From contig NZ_MUNP01000070.1 of assembly GCF_002001105.1 (NCBI RefSeq), positions 62,001 to 126,000 of the forward strand: a stretch of DNA of 64,000 bases. The letters run 5' to 3'. Both the position numbers and the translations under genes were made by a program. The notes beneath the pieces were generated by a model. It was given only the letters and a program-made list of their open reading frames with translations. It was not told where the DNA came from and searched no databases. This document shows, piece by piece, positions 16,168 through 25,191 of the stretch. This stretch comes from Rhodanobacter sp. C06 (lineage in GTDB: Bacteria; Pseudomonadota; Gammaproteobacteria; Xanthomonadales; Rhodanobacteraceae). Position 1 is the first letter of the stretch, and each line of letters opens with the position of its first letter.

Positions 16168-17550
16168 TCACTCCCCGTGGATGCCGCCCTTGGTCAACGC
16201 CAGCGGGTCGAGCAACTTCGCCAGCTCGGCCTTCGTGAGCCCGGTGGTCTCCAGCGCCACGTCGATGATCGGGCGGTGCTGCTTGTAGGCCTGCTTCGCG
16301 GTGGCCGCGCCCTTCTCGTAGCCGATCACCGGATTCAGCGCGGTGACCAGGATGGGGTTCAGCGCCAGCGCCTGATTCACCCGCGCCTTGTTGACGACGA
16401 AGCCCGCGATGCTCTTGTCGGCGAGCAGGCGCGAGACGTTGGCGAGGATGCCGATGGATTCGAGCAGGTTGAGCGCGATCAGCGGCAGCATCACGTTGAG
16501 CTGGAAGTTGCCGGACTGGCCGGCCACGGCGATGCCGGCGTCGTTGCCGATCACCCGCGCGGCCACCATCGCCACCGCCTCGGGGATCACCGGGTTCACC
16601 TTGCCGGGCATGATGGAAGAGCCGGGCTGCAGCGCGGGCAGCTCGATCTCGCCCAGCCCCGCCAGCGGCCCCGAGTTCATCCAGCGCAGGTCGTTGGCGA
16701 TCTTCATCAACGCCACGGCCAGGGTTTTCAACTGGCCGGACAGTTCCACCGCATCGTCCTGCGCGGCCATGCCCTCGAACGGGCTTTCCATCGCCTCGAA
16801 ACGCACGCCGGTGAGCTTCTTCAGCTCGCGCGCCACCGCCGCGCCGAACCTCGGGTCGGCATTGATGCCGGTGCCCACGGCGGTGCCGCCCTGCGGCAGG
16901 CGGCGCATGCGCTTCAGCGCATCCTCGATGCGTGCGCTGGCCGAGCCGATCTGCGCGGCCCAGCCGGACAGCTCCTGGCCGAAGGTGACCGGCATCGCGT
17001 CCATCAGGTGGGTGCGGCCGGTCTTGGCCACGTTGCGCAGTTGGCGCGCGCGCTGGTCGATGGTTTTCTTGAGGTGCTTGAGCGCGGGCAGCAAAGCTTC
17101 GTGCGCCATCAGCGTGGCGCCGACGTGGATCGCGGTGGGAATCACGTCGTTCGAGCTCTGCCCGTAGTTGACGTGGTCGTTAGGGTGCACCTTGGCGCCG
17201 GCGCGCGCGGCGAGATGGGCGATCACCTCGTTCGCGTTCATGTTGGTGCTGGTGCCCGAGCCGGTCTGGAACACGTCGATGGGGAACTGCGCATCGTGTT
17301 CGCCGCCCGCCACCGCCAGCGCGGCCTTGCGGATGGCCGTGGCCTGGCCCTTCTTCAGGTAGCCCAGCCCGAGGTTGGCCTCGGCGGCGGCGGCCTTGAT
17401 CAGGCCCAGCGCGCGGATGAACTCGCGCGGCAGGCGCAGGCCGGAAATCGGGAAATTGTCGATCGCGCGCTGGGTCTGCGCGCCGTACAGCGCGTCGGCG
17501 GGCACCTTGAGCTCGCCCATGCTGTCGTGTTCGATGCGGAAGTTGGTCAT
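16168..17550 (-). CDS. fumC: Class II fumarate hydratase
   Basis: A 460-residue fumarase C, interconverting fumarate and malate in the TCA cycle. The lyase signature GSSIMPGKVNP is at residues 310-320, with GSGTSTNMNANEV at about 97-109 and TGRTHLMDAMP at about 177-187. The start at 17550 (MTNFRIEHDSMGE) is the family's usual N-terminus; an ATG 12 codons upstream is possible. Length is normal. It is convergent with the upstream plus-strand membrane protein and divergent from purB. The 251-base spacer to purB holds a palindromic repeat. Confidence 0.97.
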   Translation of the reverse strand: MTNFRIEHDSMGELKVPADALYGAQTQRAIDNFPISGLRLPREFIRALGLIKAAAAEANLGLGYLKKGQATAIRKAALAVAGGEHDAQFPIDVFQTGSGTSTNMNANEVIAHLAARAGAKVHPNDHVNYGQSSNDVIPTAIHVGATLMAHEALLPALKHLKKTIDQRARQLRNVAKTGRTHLMDAMPVTFGQELSGWAAQIGSASARIEDALKRMRRLPQGGTAVGTGINADPRFGAAVARELKKLTGVRFEAMESPFEGMAAQDDAVELSGQLKTLAVALMKIANDLRWMNSGPLAGLGEIELPALQPGSSIMPGKVNPVIPEAVAMVAARVIGNDAGIAVAGQSGNFQLNVMLPLIALNLLESIGILANVSRLLADKSIAGFVVNKARVNQALALNPILVTALNPVIGYEKGAATAKQAYKQHRPIIDVALETTGLTKAELAKLLDPLALTKGGIHGE

Positions 17551-17581
17551 GTCGGTTCTCGCGGGAATGGATTGTTTGCTC

Positions 17582-19169
<1,588 letters not shown>

Positions 19170-19265
19170 AGCCGCCACCACACCGGATCGCCGCCGACGC
19201 CTCCGGCGTGGTATGTGTAACCGCCAGCACGACCCGACTCGCCCCTCGTCCCGAAGGAGCCAGCC

Positions 19266-20072
19266 ATGAGCCTGCGCGGTATTGCGGTGGAAACCCTGAA
19301 ACTGCCGGCGCTTCGCCCGCTGGCCAAGCTGCTGTATCGGCGCGCCTTCCGACGCCGACGCCGTGGCAACCATTACATGGGCATCTACGCCAGCCATGCC
19401 GAGGCGCTGGCGGCGGTGCCGCCGACGTTCGACAACTTCGACCAGGCGGAAGCCGCTGGGCAATACCGCGACCGCACCCGCGAGTTGTGGATCGGCGACT
19501 ACCCGGTGCTGTACTGGCTGGAACGCCTGGTGGACGTCGGCAACCGCCGAGTGTTCGACCTGGGCGGCCACATCGGCGTGGCCTACTACGCATTCCAGCG
19601 CTTCCGCCCCTACCCAGCCGACCTGCGTTGGCTGGTCAGCGACCTGCCGACCACGGTGGCCGCCGGGCGCGAGTGGGCGCGCGAACACGACGCCAGCGGC
19701 CAGTTGGACTTCGCCGACGACCGGCAGGCGGCCGACGGCCAGGACGTGCTACTGGTGCTTGGCGCCATGCAGTACTTCGACTACGACTTCGGCGACTGGC
19801 TGGGCTCGCTGGCCTCGCCGCCGCCGCATGTCATTGTCAACACCACGCCGATGCACGACAGGTGCGACTTCCACACCCTGCAGAACATGGGCTTCGCCTG
19901 CGTTCCTTACCACGTACAGTCGCGCCCCGCCTTCGTGGCAGCCATGGCGCGGCAGGGCTATCGCGTGGTGGACGCTTGGCGCAACGACGAGCGCGAATGC
20001 CGCATCCCCTTTCACGACGATTGTGACGTGGACGGCTACAGCGGCTTCTATCTGCAACGCGCATCCACCTGA
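19266..20072 (+). CDS. Putative methyltransferase, TIGR04325-like
   Basis: A 268-residue protein with a Rossmann-like SAM motif RVFDLGGHIGVAYYAF at about residues 99-114 and VLLVLGAMQYFDYDF at about 161-175. An N-terminal basic helix (YRRAFRRRRRG) precedes it. The overall pattern matches the TIGR04325 family of predicted methyltransferases, often near polysaccharide genes, but no such genes are nearby. Start ATG 19266 has a GAAGGAGCC RBS. Substrate unknown. It ends just before a strong bidirectional terminator. Confidence 0.65.
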   Translation: MSLRGIAVETLKLPALRPLAKLLYRRAFRRRRRGNHYMGIYASHAEALAAVPPTFDNFDQAEAAGQYRDRTRELWIGDYPVLYWLERLVDVGNRRVFDLGGHIGVAYYAFQRFRPYPADLRWLVSDLPTTVAAGREWAREHDASGQLDFADDRQAADGQDVLLVLGAMQYFDYDFGDWLGSLASPPPHVIVNTTPMHDRCDFHTLQNMGFACVPYHVQSRPAFVAAMARQGYRVVDAWRNDERECRIPFHDDCDVDGYSGFYLQRAST

Positions 20073-20082
20073 GCCGGGCACG

Positions 20083-20115
20083 CGAACGGCCGGCACGCGC
20101 GGTGCCGGCCGTTCG
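20083..20115. terminator. Bidirectional terminator between the methyltransferase and gst
   Basis: Perfect 14-bp inverted repeat: CGAACGGCCGGCAC (20083-20096), 5-base loop, GTGCCGGCCGTTCG (20102-20115), followed on the plus strand by GAAACGCCTTTGTTTT. It separates two convergent genes. Confidence 0.8.
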
Positions 20116-20130
20116 AGAAACGCCTTTGTT

Positions 20131-20748
20131 TTAAGCGCCGACCTTGAGCAAACCTTCGGCCTCCATCGCCGCGCGCACCGCCGGGCGCTCGCCCACGCGC
20201 TTCTGGAACGCCAGCAGCGCCGGGAAGCCCGAGAGGTCCAGCTCCACGGGCTTCGCCCAGTTGGTCACGGTGAACAGGTAGGCGTCGGCCGCGGTGAACA
20301 CATCGCCCAGCAGAAACGGCTGCTTCGCCAGCACGTTCTCGATGAACTGGTAGCGGCGCTTCAGGTATTCCTTGCGCTCGGTGCGGGTCGCCTCGGCCGT
20401 GTCGGGCTTGAACAGCGGGCTGTAGCTCTTGTGGATTTCCGAGTTGATGTAGCCCAGCATCTCCTGCAGGTGGTAGCGCGGCAGCGTGCCGTTGGCGGGC
20501 GCCAGCTTGCTCGCCGGATTCTGGTCGGCGAGGTACTGCACGATCGCCGGGCCTTCGGTCAGCACTTCGCCGCTGTCCAGCTCCAGCACCGGCACGTAGC
20601 CCTTGGGATTGACCAGCCAGAAATCCGCACCGCTCTCGGTGCGCTTGGCCTTGCCGTCGACCTTCTCCAATTGCAGCGGGATGCCGGCCTCGAGCGCCAC
20701 GATGTGCGGGGACAGCGAACAGGCGCCGGGGGAGTAGTAAAGCTTCAT
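20131..20748 (-). CDS. gstA: Beta-class glutathione S-transferase
   Basis: A 205-residue GST. The N-terminal thioredoxin-like domain starts MKLYYSPGACSLSPHI, with Cys10 the beta-class catalytic residue, and has YVPVLELDSGEVLTEGPAI as the glutathione site. The C-terminal helical domain contains FLLGDVFTAADAYLF, the N-capping box region. Start 20748 is standard. It is divergent from an HxlR-type regulator over a 173-base spacer with two candidate operators, so redox or electrophile control by that regulator is likely. Confidence 0.95.
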   Translation of the reverse strand: MKLYYSPGACSLSPHIVALEAGIPLQLEKVDGKAKRTESGADFWLVNPKGYVPVLELDSGEVLTEGPAIVQYLADQNPASKLAPANGTLPRYHLQEMLGYINSEIHKSYSPLFKPDTAEATRTERKEYLKRRYQFIENVLAKQPFLLGDVFTAADAYLFTVTNWAKPVELDLSGFPALLAFQKRVGERPAVRAAMEAEGLLKVGA

Positions 20749-20828
20749 GCGATGACTCCGGGTGGGGACGGGAAAATGGATGCGTTCCGATCGAAACCGC
20801 GCATCCAAGCCCCGCATGCTACGCCGCC

Positions 20829-20893
20829 ATGGTTACCATTGGATACCATGTACCCACCCGTCAGCCGCAGAATGCGGTAACCCCGCGGTTACC
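20829..20893. promoter_or_regulatory. Two candidate HxlR operators between gst and hxlR
   Basis: GGTAACC (20876-20882), spacer CCGC, GGTTACC (20887-20893) is a perfect inverted repeat. Upstream, ATGGTTACC (20829-20837) and GGATACCAT (20841-20849) form an imperfect one (7 of 9). All four half-sites share a GGTWACC core. Both lie in the divergent spacer. Confidence 0.5.
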
Positions 20894-20921
20894 ACCGCCC
20901 ACGCCAGCAGCGAGCCATCCC

Positions 20922-21305
20922 ATGGGTCTCCCCGTACGCAAGAGCAAGGTCGTGCCGCCACCCGCCTGCCCGCTCACCGAAAGCCTGGCACTGCTGCGCG
21001 GCGCCTGGGCGCCCAACGTGATCTGGTATCTCAGCGGCGAACCCCGCCGCTTCGGCGAACTGCGCCACGATATCCCGCGCATCTCCGCCCGCGTGCTCAG
21101 CGCCCGCCTGCGCGAGCTGGAATCGCGCGGCCTCGTAAGCCGCCGCCTGCTGGCCACCTCGCCGCCCTCCGCCGAATACGCGCTCACCGAACTGGGCCGG
21201 GAACTGCTGCCCGCGATCAATGCGCTGGCGCGGGTGGGGCAGAAGCTGATTGCGGAGTGGGATTCACGGGCTTCGTTGGGGAAGAAGGCGCGCGTGGTGG
21301 GATGA
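20922..21305 (+). CDS. HxlR-family winged-helix regulator
   Basis: A 127-residue MarR-like HxlR protein: CPLTESLALLRGAWAPNVIW, then LRHDIPRISARVLSARLREL as the recognition region and AEYALTELGRELLPAI as the wing and C-terminal helix. Family members such as HypR or YodB sense quinones, aldehydes or oxidants through a cysteine; here the only cysteine is in PPACPL near the N-terminus. Start ATG 20922 (MGLPVRKSK) is chosen; the frame is open 31 codons upstream over the operator region. Divergent from gst. Confidence 0.88.
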   Translation: MGLPVRKSKVVPPPACPLTESLALLRGAWAPNVIWYLSGEPRRFGELRHDIPRISARVLSARLRELESRGLVSRRLLATSPPSAEYALTELGRELLPAINALARVGQKLIAEWDSRASLGKKARVVG

Positions 21306-21405
21306 ACGCTTGATTGATTTAGCGACTTGCAGATGTCCGTAACAAGCCGCCGAGTGGATCCGCCAACAATTGCGTGCAACTTAAAACCTGCATTTGGGGT
21401 ATCGC

Positions 21406-22068
21406 ATGGAAACATTGATTCAAGCAAAAAACATGATTTATGCCGAGATCACCACCTCGGATCCTAATGTCATTCATAGCTACATAGACCGATACAGCAC
21501 CCAAGCCAACCAATTTTCAGAGCTAATGGCGCGCACAATGGTTGACTGGCATAAACTGGCAGAAGGAGTTAACAAACATGATAAAGTCGCCTTCGTTGCA
21601 AACGCTGCATACTGCGCAATCATGCTTCATGTCCAATCGATGAAGCTATTTTTGTCTGGACACATCATCGCAGCCGGAAATTTGTCGAGGCAAACAGTCG
21701 AATCAATTGCAATGGCCTTATTATTTTCTGGAAAGACGCTAAATGCGCTTGACCGGTTCATTGATGATAAATACTCAACCAAAAACGCCGTAAGAGATCT
21801 CCAGAAGCACCAGAAGATTCTTGGCATTCGCAAAGATGCCATAATCAAACTTGCCGAGGCTGAGAAGTCCTACAATAACTTAAGTCACCTCTCAAAAATT
21901 ACCATTGCCGTAGCCACATCTTTCACACAAAATGCGCTGTATGTAGGAGCCTCATTCGATGAGGCAAAGATTAACGGTTACGACACTGAAGTCAAGAATC
22001 GCCTGAGTCTGGCCAAGGTTTTCCCAAACTTCATCTTGGCGCTTTCAAATAACGTTTCCACATGGTGA
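21406..22068 (+). CDS. Low-GC orphan protein, all-helical, unknown function
   Basis: A 220-residue soluble, largely helical protein with Ala/Ser/Lys/Asn-rich sequence, for example SRQTVESIAMALLFSGKTLN and LAEAEKSYNNLSHLSKI. Base composition and codon use (AAA, ATT, AAT, TTA) differ sharply from the ~67% GC neighbours; by eye it is nearer 43% GC. The central Arg-Gln-x-x-Glu helix is faintly like DUF5677-type proteins, but this is weak. ATG 21406 has GGGG at 21396-21399 as RBS; a TTG at 21394 is also in frame. It sits alone between hxlR and cysK without mobility genes. Horizontal acquisition is inferred; function unknown. Confidence 0.7.
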   Translation: METLIQAKNMIYAEITTSDPNVIHSYIDRYSTQANQFSELMARTMVDWHKLAEGVNKHDKVAFVANAAYCAIMLHVQSMKLFLSGHIIAAGNLSRQTVESIAMALLFSGKTLNALDRFIDDKYSTKNAVRDLQKHQKILGIRKDAIIKLAEAEKSYNNLSHLSKITIAVATSFTQNALYVGASFDEAKINGYDTEVKNRLSLAKVFPNFILALSNNVSTW

Positions 22069-22139
22069 TGCCCCCACGACGAGCCAAGCAAACGCGCGTA
22101 ATGCGCCCCGCTTAGCTTCGACGTTAAATCGGCATCCTC
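22069..22139. other. Spacer after the orphan gene with hairpins and an attC-like right end
   Basis: The segment contains GAGCCAAGC (about 22081-22089) facing GCTTAGCTTC (about 22112-22121), an inner GCGC/GCGC hairpin, and ends GACGTTAAAT; GTTAAAT fits the integron core GTTRRRY. The left core (expected form ATTTAAC) is not present, so this is at best a degraded attC site. Otherwise nothing is seen. Confidence 0.3.
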
Positions 22140-23081
22140 TCACTCCACCTCATCCGACCCCTCGTTGACGCCTTCGAACAGGAAGGTCGACAGATAGCGT
22201 TCGCCGGTATCCGGCAACATCGCCAACAACACAGAGCCTTCCGGCGCGGTCTTCGCCACGGCTAGCGCGGCGGCCAACGTGGCGCCCGAGGAAATGCCGG
22301 TGAAGATGCCCTCCTTCTGCGCCAGCGCGCGCGAGGTGTCGCGGGCCACGGTGTCGTCCACCGTCACCAGCTGGTCGACGACCTTGCGGTTGAGCACGGC
22401 GGGCACGAAGTCGGGGGTCCAGCCCTGGATCTTGTGCGGCGCCCACTCCTTGCCGCCGAGCAGCGAGGCGCCGGCCGGCTCGGTGGCGATCACCTTCACT
22501 TCCGGCCGCGCCACCTTGAGCACCTCGCCCACGCCGGTGAGCGTGCCGCCGGTGCCCCAGCCGCTGACGAAGTAGTCGAGGCGGCGGCCGGCGAAGTCGC
22601 GCAGGATTTCCGGCGCGGTGGTCTGGCGGTGGTAGGCCGGGTTGGCCGGGTTCTCGAACTGGCGGGCGAGGAACCAGCCGTGCTTGCGCGCCAGCTCTTC
22701 CGCCACCTGCACCATGCCGGTGCCGCGCGCGGCGGCGGGAGTAAGCACCACCTTGCCGCCGTAGGCGCGGATCAGCTTGCGCCGCTCGACCGAGAACGAG
22801 TCGCTCATCACCGCCACGAAGGGGTAGCCGCGCGCCGCGCAGATCGCGGCCAGCGCCACGCCGGTATTGCCCGAGGTGGCCTCGATCACGGTCTGGCCGG
22901 GCTTGAGCGTGCCGCGCTGCTCGGCGTCGAGGATGATCGCCAGTGCGAGGCGATCCTTCACCGAACCCGCGGGGTTGAACGCCTCCACCTTCACGTACAG
23001 CTCGACGTGCTTCGGGGCGAGGCGGTTGAGGCGCACGATGGGCGTATTGCCGATGGTGCCGAGGATGCTGTCGTAAATCAT
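22140..23081 (-). CDS. cysK: Cysteine synthase A (O-acetylserine sulfhydrylase)
   Basis: A 313-residue PLP enzyme joining O-acetylserine and sulfide to make cysteine. The PLP lysine is Lys42 in NPAGSVKDRLA; TSGNTG at 69-74 binds the substrate; GWGTGGTLTGVG binds the cofactor phosphate. The family is typically about 310-320 residues. It opens the minus-strand side of the sulfur block, with cysG 175 bases upstream in the same direction; an inverted repeat occupies that spacer. Confidence 0.97.
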   Translation of the reverse strand: MIYDSILGTIGNTPIVRLNRLAPKHVELYVKVEAFNPAGSVKDRLALAIILDAEQRGTLKPGQTVIEATSGNTGVALAAICAARGYPFVAVMSDSFSVERRKLIRAYGGKVVLTPAAARGTGMVQVAEELARKHGWFLARQFENPANPAYHRQTTAPEILRDFAGRRLDYFVSGWGTGGTLTGVGEVLKVARPEVKVIATEPAGASLLGGKEWAPHKIQGWTPDFVPAVLNRKVVDQLVTVDDTVARDTSRALAQKEGIFTGISSGATLAAALAVAKTAPEGSVLLAMLPDTGERYLSTFLFEGVNEGSDEVE

Positions 23082-23151
23082 GGCGGGGCTCCGGACGATG
23101 GCCGCACGCGATCATATGTGCGGGTTTGCTAAGGCGATGTGTTCCAGCTTG

Positions 23152-23244
23152 CCTCCCCTGCGTGCAGGGCGAGGTCGGGAGGGGGCTCGGTGCTGGCAGT
23201 TGAAGCACCCCACCCCGGCCCTCCTCTGCAACGCAGGGGAGGGT
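23152..23244. repeat. CCTCCCCT-type inverted repeat between cysG and cysK
   Basis: CCTCCCCTGCGTGCAG (left) and CTGCAACGCAGGGGAGG (right) form an imperfect long inverted repeat around an ~60-base centre. It belongs to the same purine/pyrimidine-arm family as the repeats at 24847, 26270, 31659 and 38004 and could terminate cysG transcription. Confidence 0.65.
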
Positions 23245-23256
23245 GCAGTTCTTCGA

Positions 23257-24726
23257 TCAGGCGAGGCGGCGCAAAGGGGCGGCGGCTTCGCGCGGCGGCC
23301 ACGACGGCTTGAGCCGCCGCACGGCGGCGACGGCTTCGCCCAGCGGCGGCGCACCGAACCAGGCCAGCCGGTCGGCCAGCGCGGCCACCTCGCCCAGGAT
23401 CAGCAGCGCGGGCGAGCGCACGGCATGCGCGGCGGCGCGTTCGGGCAGGTTGGCCAGGGTGCCGGTGACCACGCGCTGGTTCGCGCGCGTGCCGTTCTCG
23501 ACCAGGGCAAACGGCGTGCTCGCGGCGCGGCCATGCGCCAGCAGGCGTTCGCGCAGGCTGTCGAGGCCTGCCACGCCCATGTACACCGCCAGGGTCTGCC
23601 GCTCCTGCGCCAGCGCGCGCCAGTCCAGCGTGTCCAGCGAATCGCGGCAGTGCGCGGTGACGAAGCGCACCGATTGCGCGTGATCGCGATGGGTCAGCGG
23701 CACGCCGGCATGCGCGGCGCAGGCCAGTGCAGCGGTGACGCCGGGCACCACTTCATAGGGAATGCCGTGCTCGCGCAGGAATTCCAGCTCCTCGCCGCCA
23801 CGGCCGAACACGAACGAGTCGCCGCCCTTCAGCCGCACCACGCGGCGGCCGGCACGCGCGTGCTCCAGCAGCAGCGCATGGATTTCGTCCTGGGTGGCGT
23901 GATGCTTGCCGGCCTGCTTGCCCACCTCGATGCGCTCGGCATCGCGGCGCGCCAGTTCCAGCACCTCGGCGCTCACCAGGCGGTCGTGCAGGATCACGTC
24001 GGCCTCGTTCAGTGCGCGCAGGCCGCGCAGGGTCAGCAGGCCGGGATCGCCGGGACCGGCGCCCACCAGCACCACCGAGCCGGTCGTTGCGGTGGCGGCC
24101 GACCGCAAGGCCTGATCGGCCGCCTCCGCCGCCTGCTTGGCCTGGCCATTGCGCAGCAGCGCGGCCACCGGGCCATCGAAGAGTTCCGTGTAGTAGCGGC
24201 GCCGCGCCGCCATGTCGGGGAAGCGGCGGCGAATGCGCTTGCGCAATCGCGCCGCCAGCAGGGCCAGCGGACCCAGCGAGTGATCGAGCAAGGCTTCCAG
24301 CCGCTCACGCACGAGCCTCGCCAGCATCGGCGCCGCGCCGCCGCTGGAGATCGCCACCACCAGCGGCGCGCGATCGATCACCGCCGGCACCTGGAAACTG
24401 GACAGCTCCGCATCGTCCACCACGTTGACAAAGATGCGCTGCAGGCCGGCCAGCTCGGCGACGCGGGCATTCAGCGCGCCGTCGGCGGTGGCCGCCACCA
24501 CCAGCCACGCGTAGTCCAGCCAGCCCGGCGCGAACTCGCCGGCGCGATGCGCGATGCGCCCTTGCCGCGCCCAGCGCGCGAGTTGCGGCGTCAGTTCCGG
24601 CGCGCCCACGGTCACCTGCGCCCCCGCCGCCAGCAGGGCGGCGGCCTTGCGCTCGGCCACGGCACCGCCACCCACCACCAGCACGGCGCGGCGGGAAAGA
24701 TCGGCGAACAGCGGATACAGCTTCAT
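23257..24726 (-). CDS. cysG: Siroheme synthase (multifunctional CysG)
   Basis: A 489-residue fusion. The N-terminal half (about 1-210) is precorrin-2 dehydrogenase/sirohydrochlorin ferrochelatase, with [15 protein letters not shown] as the NAD site and ISSGGAAP containing the serine phosphorylated in Salmonella CysG. The C-terminal half is uroporphyrinogen-III C-methyltransferase: [35 protein letters not shown]. It makes siroheme for CysI. The start at 24726 ([10 protein letters not shown]) is the family N-terminus. Located between cysK and cysB, consistent with sulfite reduction. Confidence 0.96.
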   Translation of the reverse strand: MKLYPLFADLSRRAVLVVGGGAVAERKAAALLAAGAQVTVGAPELTPQLARWARQGRIAHRAGEFAPGWLDYAWLVVAATADGALNARVAELAGLQRIFVNVVDDAELSSFQVPAVIDRAPLVVAISSGGAAPMLARLVRERLEALLDHSLGPLALLAARLRKRIRRRFPDMAARRRYYTELFDGPVAALLRNGQAKQAAEAADQALRSAATATTGSVVLVGAGPGDPGLLTLRGLRALNEADVILHDRLVSAEVLELARRDAERIEVGKQAGKHHATQDEIHALLLEHARAGRRVVRLKGGDSFVFGRGGEELEFLREHGIPYEVVPGVTAALACAAHAGVPLTHRDHAQSVRFVTAHCRDSLDTLDWRALAQERQTLAVYMGVAGLDSLRERLLAHGRAASTPFALVENGTRANQRVVTGTLANLPERAAAHAVRSPALLILGEVAALADRLAWFGAPPLGEAVAAVRRLKPSWPPREAAAPLRRLA

Positions 24727-24846
24727 GGCGGGGATTCGACGGCGCGGCCTGGGGACGAGCCACGCTACGCACCGCGCCATGCCGGCGGAAATGACTTTCT
24801 CGCGGGGGCATATGCCGGTGCGGCATGAATCCGCGAATGTGACTTC
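24727..24846. other. First part of the cysG-cysB spacer
   Basis: The 465 bases between cysG and cysB hold three things: this leader stretch, in which I see only a short GGCATATGCC palindrome and no gene, the long inverted repeat at 24847-24962, and the cysB promoter and operator boxes at 25012-25054. Confidence 0.5.
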
Positions 24847-24962
24847 CTCCCCTCTCCCTCCGGGAGAGGGTGGCGGTAGCCGGGAGAGGGTTCGGGCGGA
24901 GCGAAGCGCCACGGCAAGTCCGAACCCTCTCCCCCAACCCCTCTCCCGGAGGGAGAGGGGAG
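24847..24962. repeat. 116-bp inverted repeat, CCCTCTCCC family
   Basis: Outer arms of 24 bases are perfect complements (24847-24870 and 24939-24962; each contains CTCTCCC and GGGAGAG). An inner pair GGGAGAGGGTTCGG (24882-24895) and CCGAACCCTCTCCC (24920-24933) is also perfect. It has no ORF. The symmetry over the full length suggests a mobile palindromic element of MITE type or a strong bidirectional terminator. Confidence 0.8.
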
Positions 24963-25011
24963 CACCACCTGGCGCCACACCAATTTTCTCCTCTGAGCAT
25001 CGCGATCTTAT

Positions 25012-25054
25012 GAACGTCTATCCGTATAGACGTCCGAACAAAAATGCATATACA
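25012..25054 (+). promoter_or_regulatory. cysB promoter with three tandem met-box-like 8-mers
   Basis: Three consecutive 8-mers: GAACGTCT (25012-25019), ATCCGTAT (25020-25027), AGACGTCC (25028-25035); they match MetJ's AGACGTCT at 6, 5 and 7 of 8 positions. The array also holds a perfect inverted repeat ACGTCTAT (25014-25021) / ATAGACGT (25026-25033). A -35-like TAGACG (25027-25032) and -10 TATACA (25049-25054), 16 bases apart, overlap the last box, so occupancy should repress. Confidence 0.55.
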
Positions 25055-25191
25055 CTCGCCGGCATGGTCAGCATCCATGCCCAACACAACCCATCCAGCG
25101 TCCGCCTCATGCGGACCCGGACGATGCGATGTATGCGTGCGCAATCCCATGCCACGCCACATCTCCCATCGTCCTGACTCCCTGGATCGCC

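Noticed and set aside
21306-21405. Left boundary repeat or second attC site before the orphan gene
   Set aside because: I found no GTTRRRY core or repeat matching the right side, so no insertion boundary can be defined from this sequence alone.
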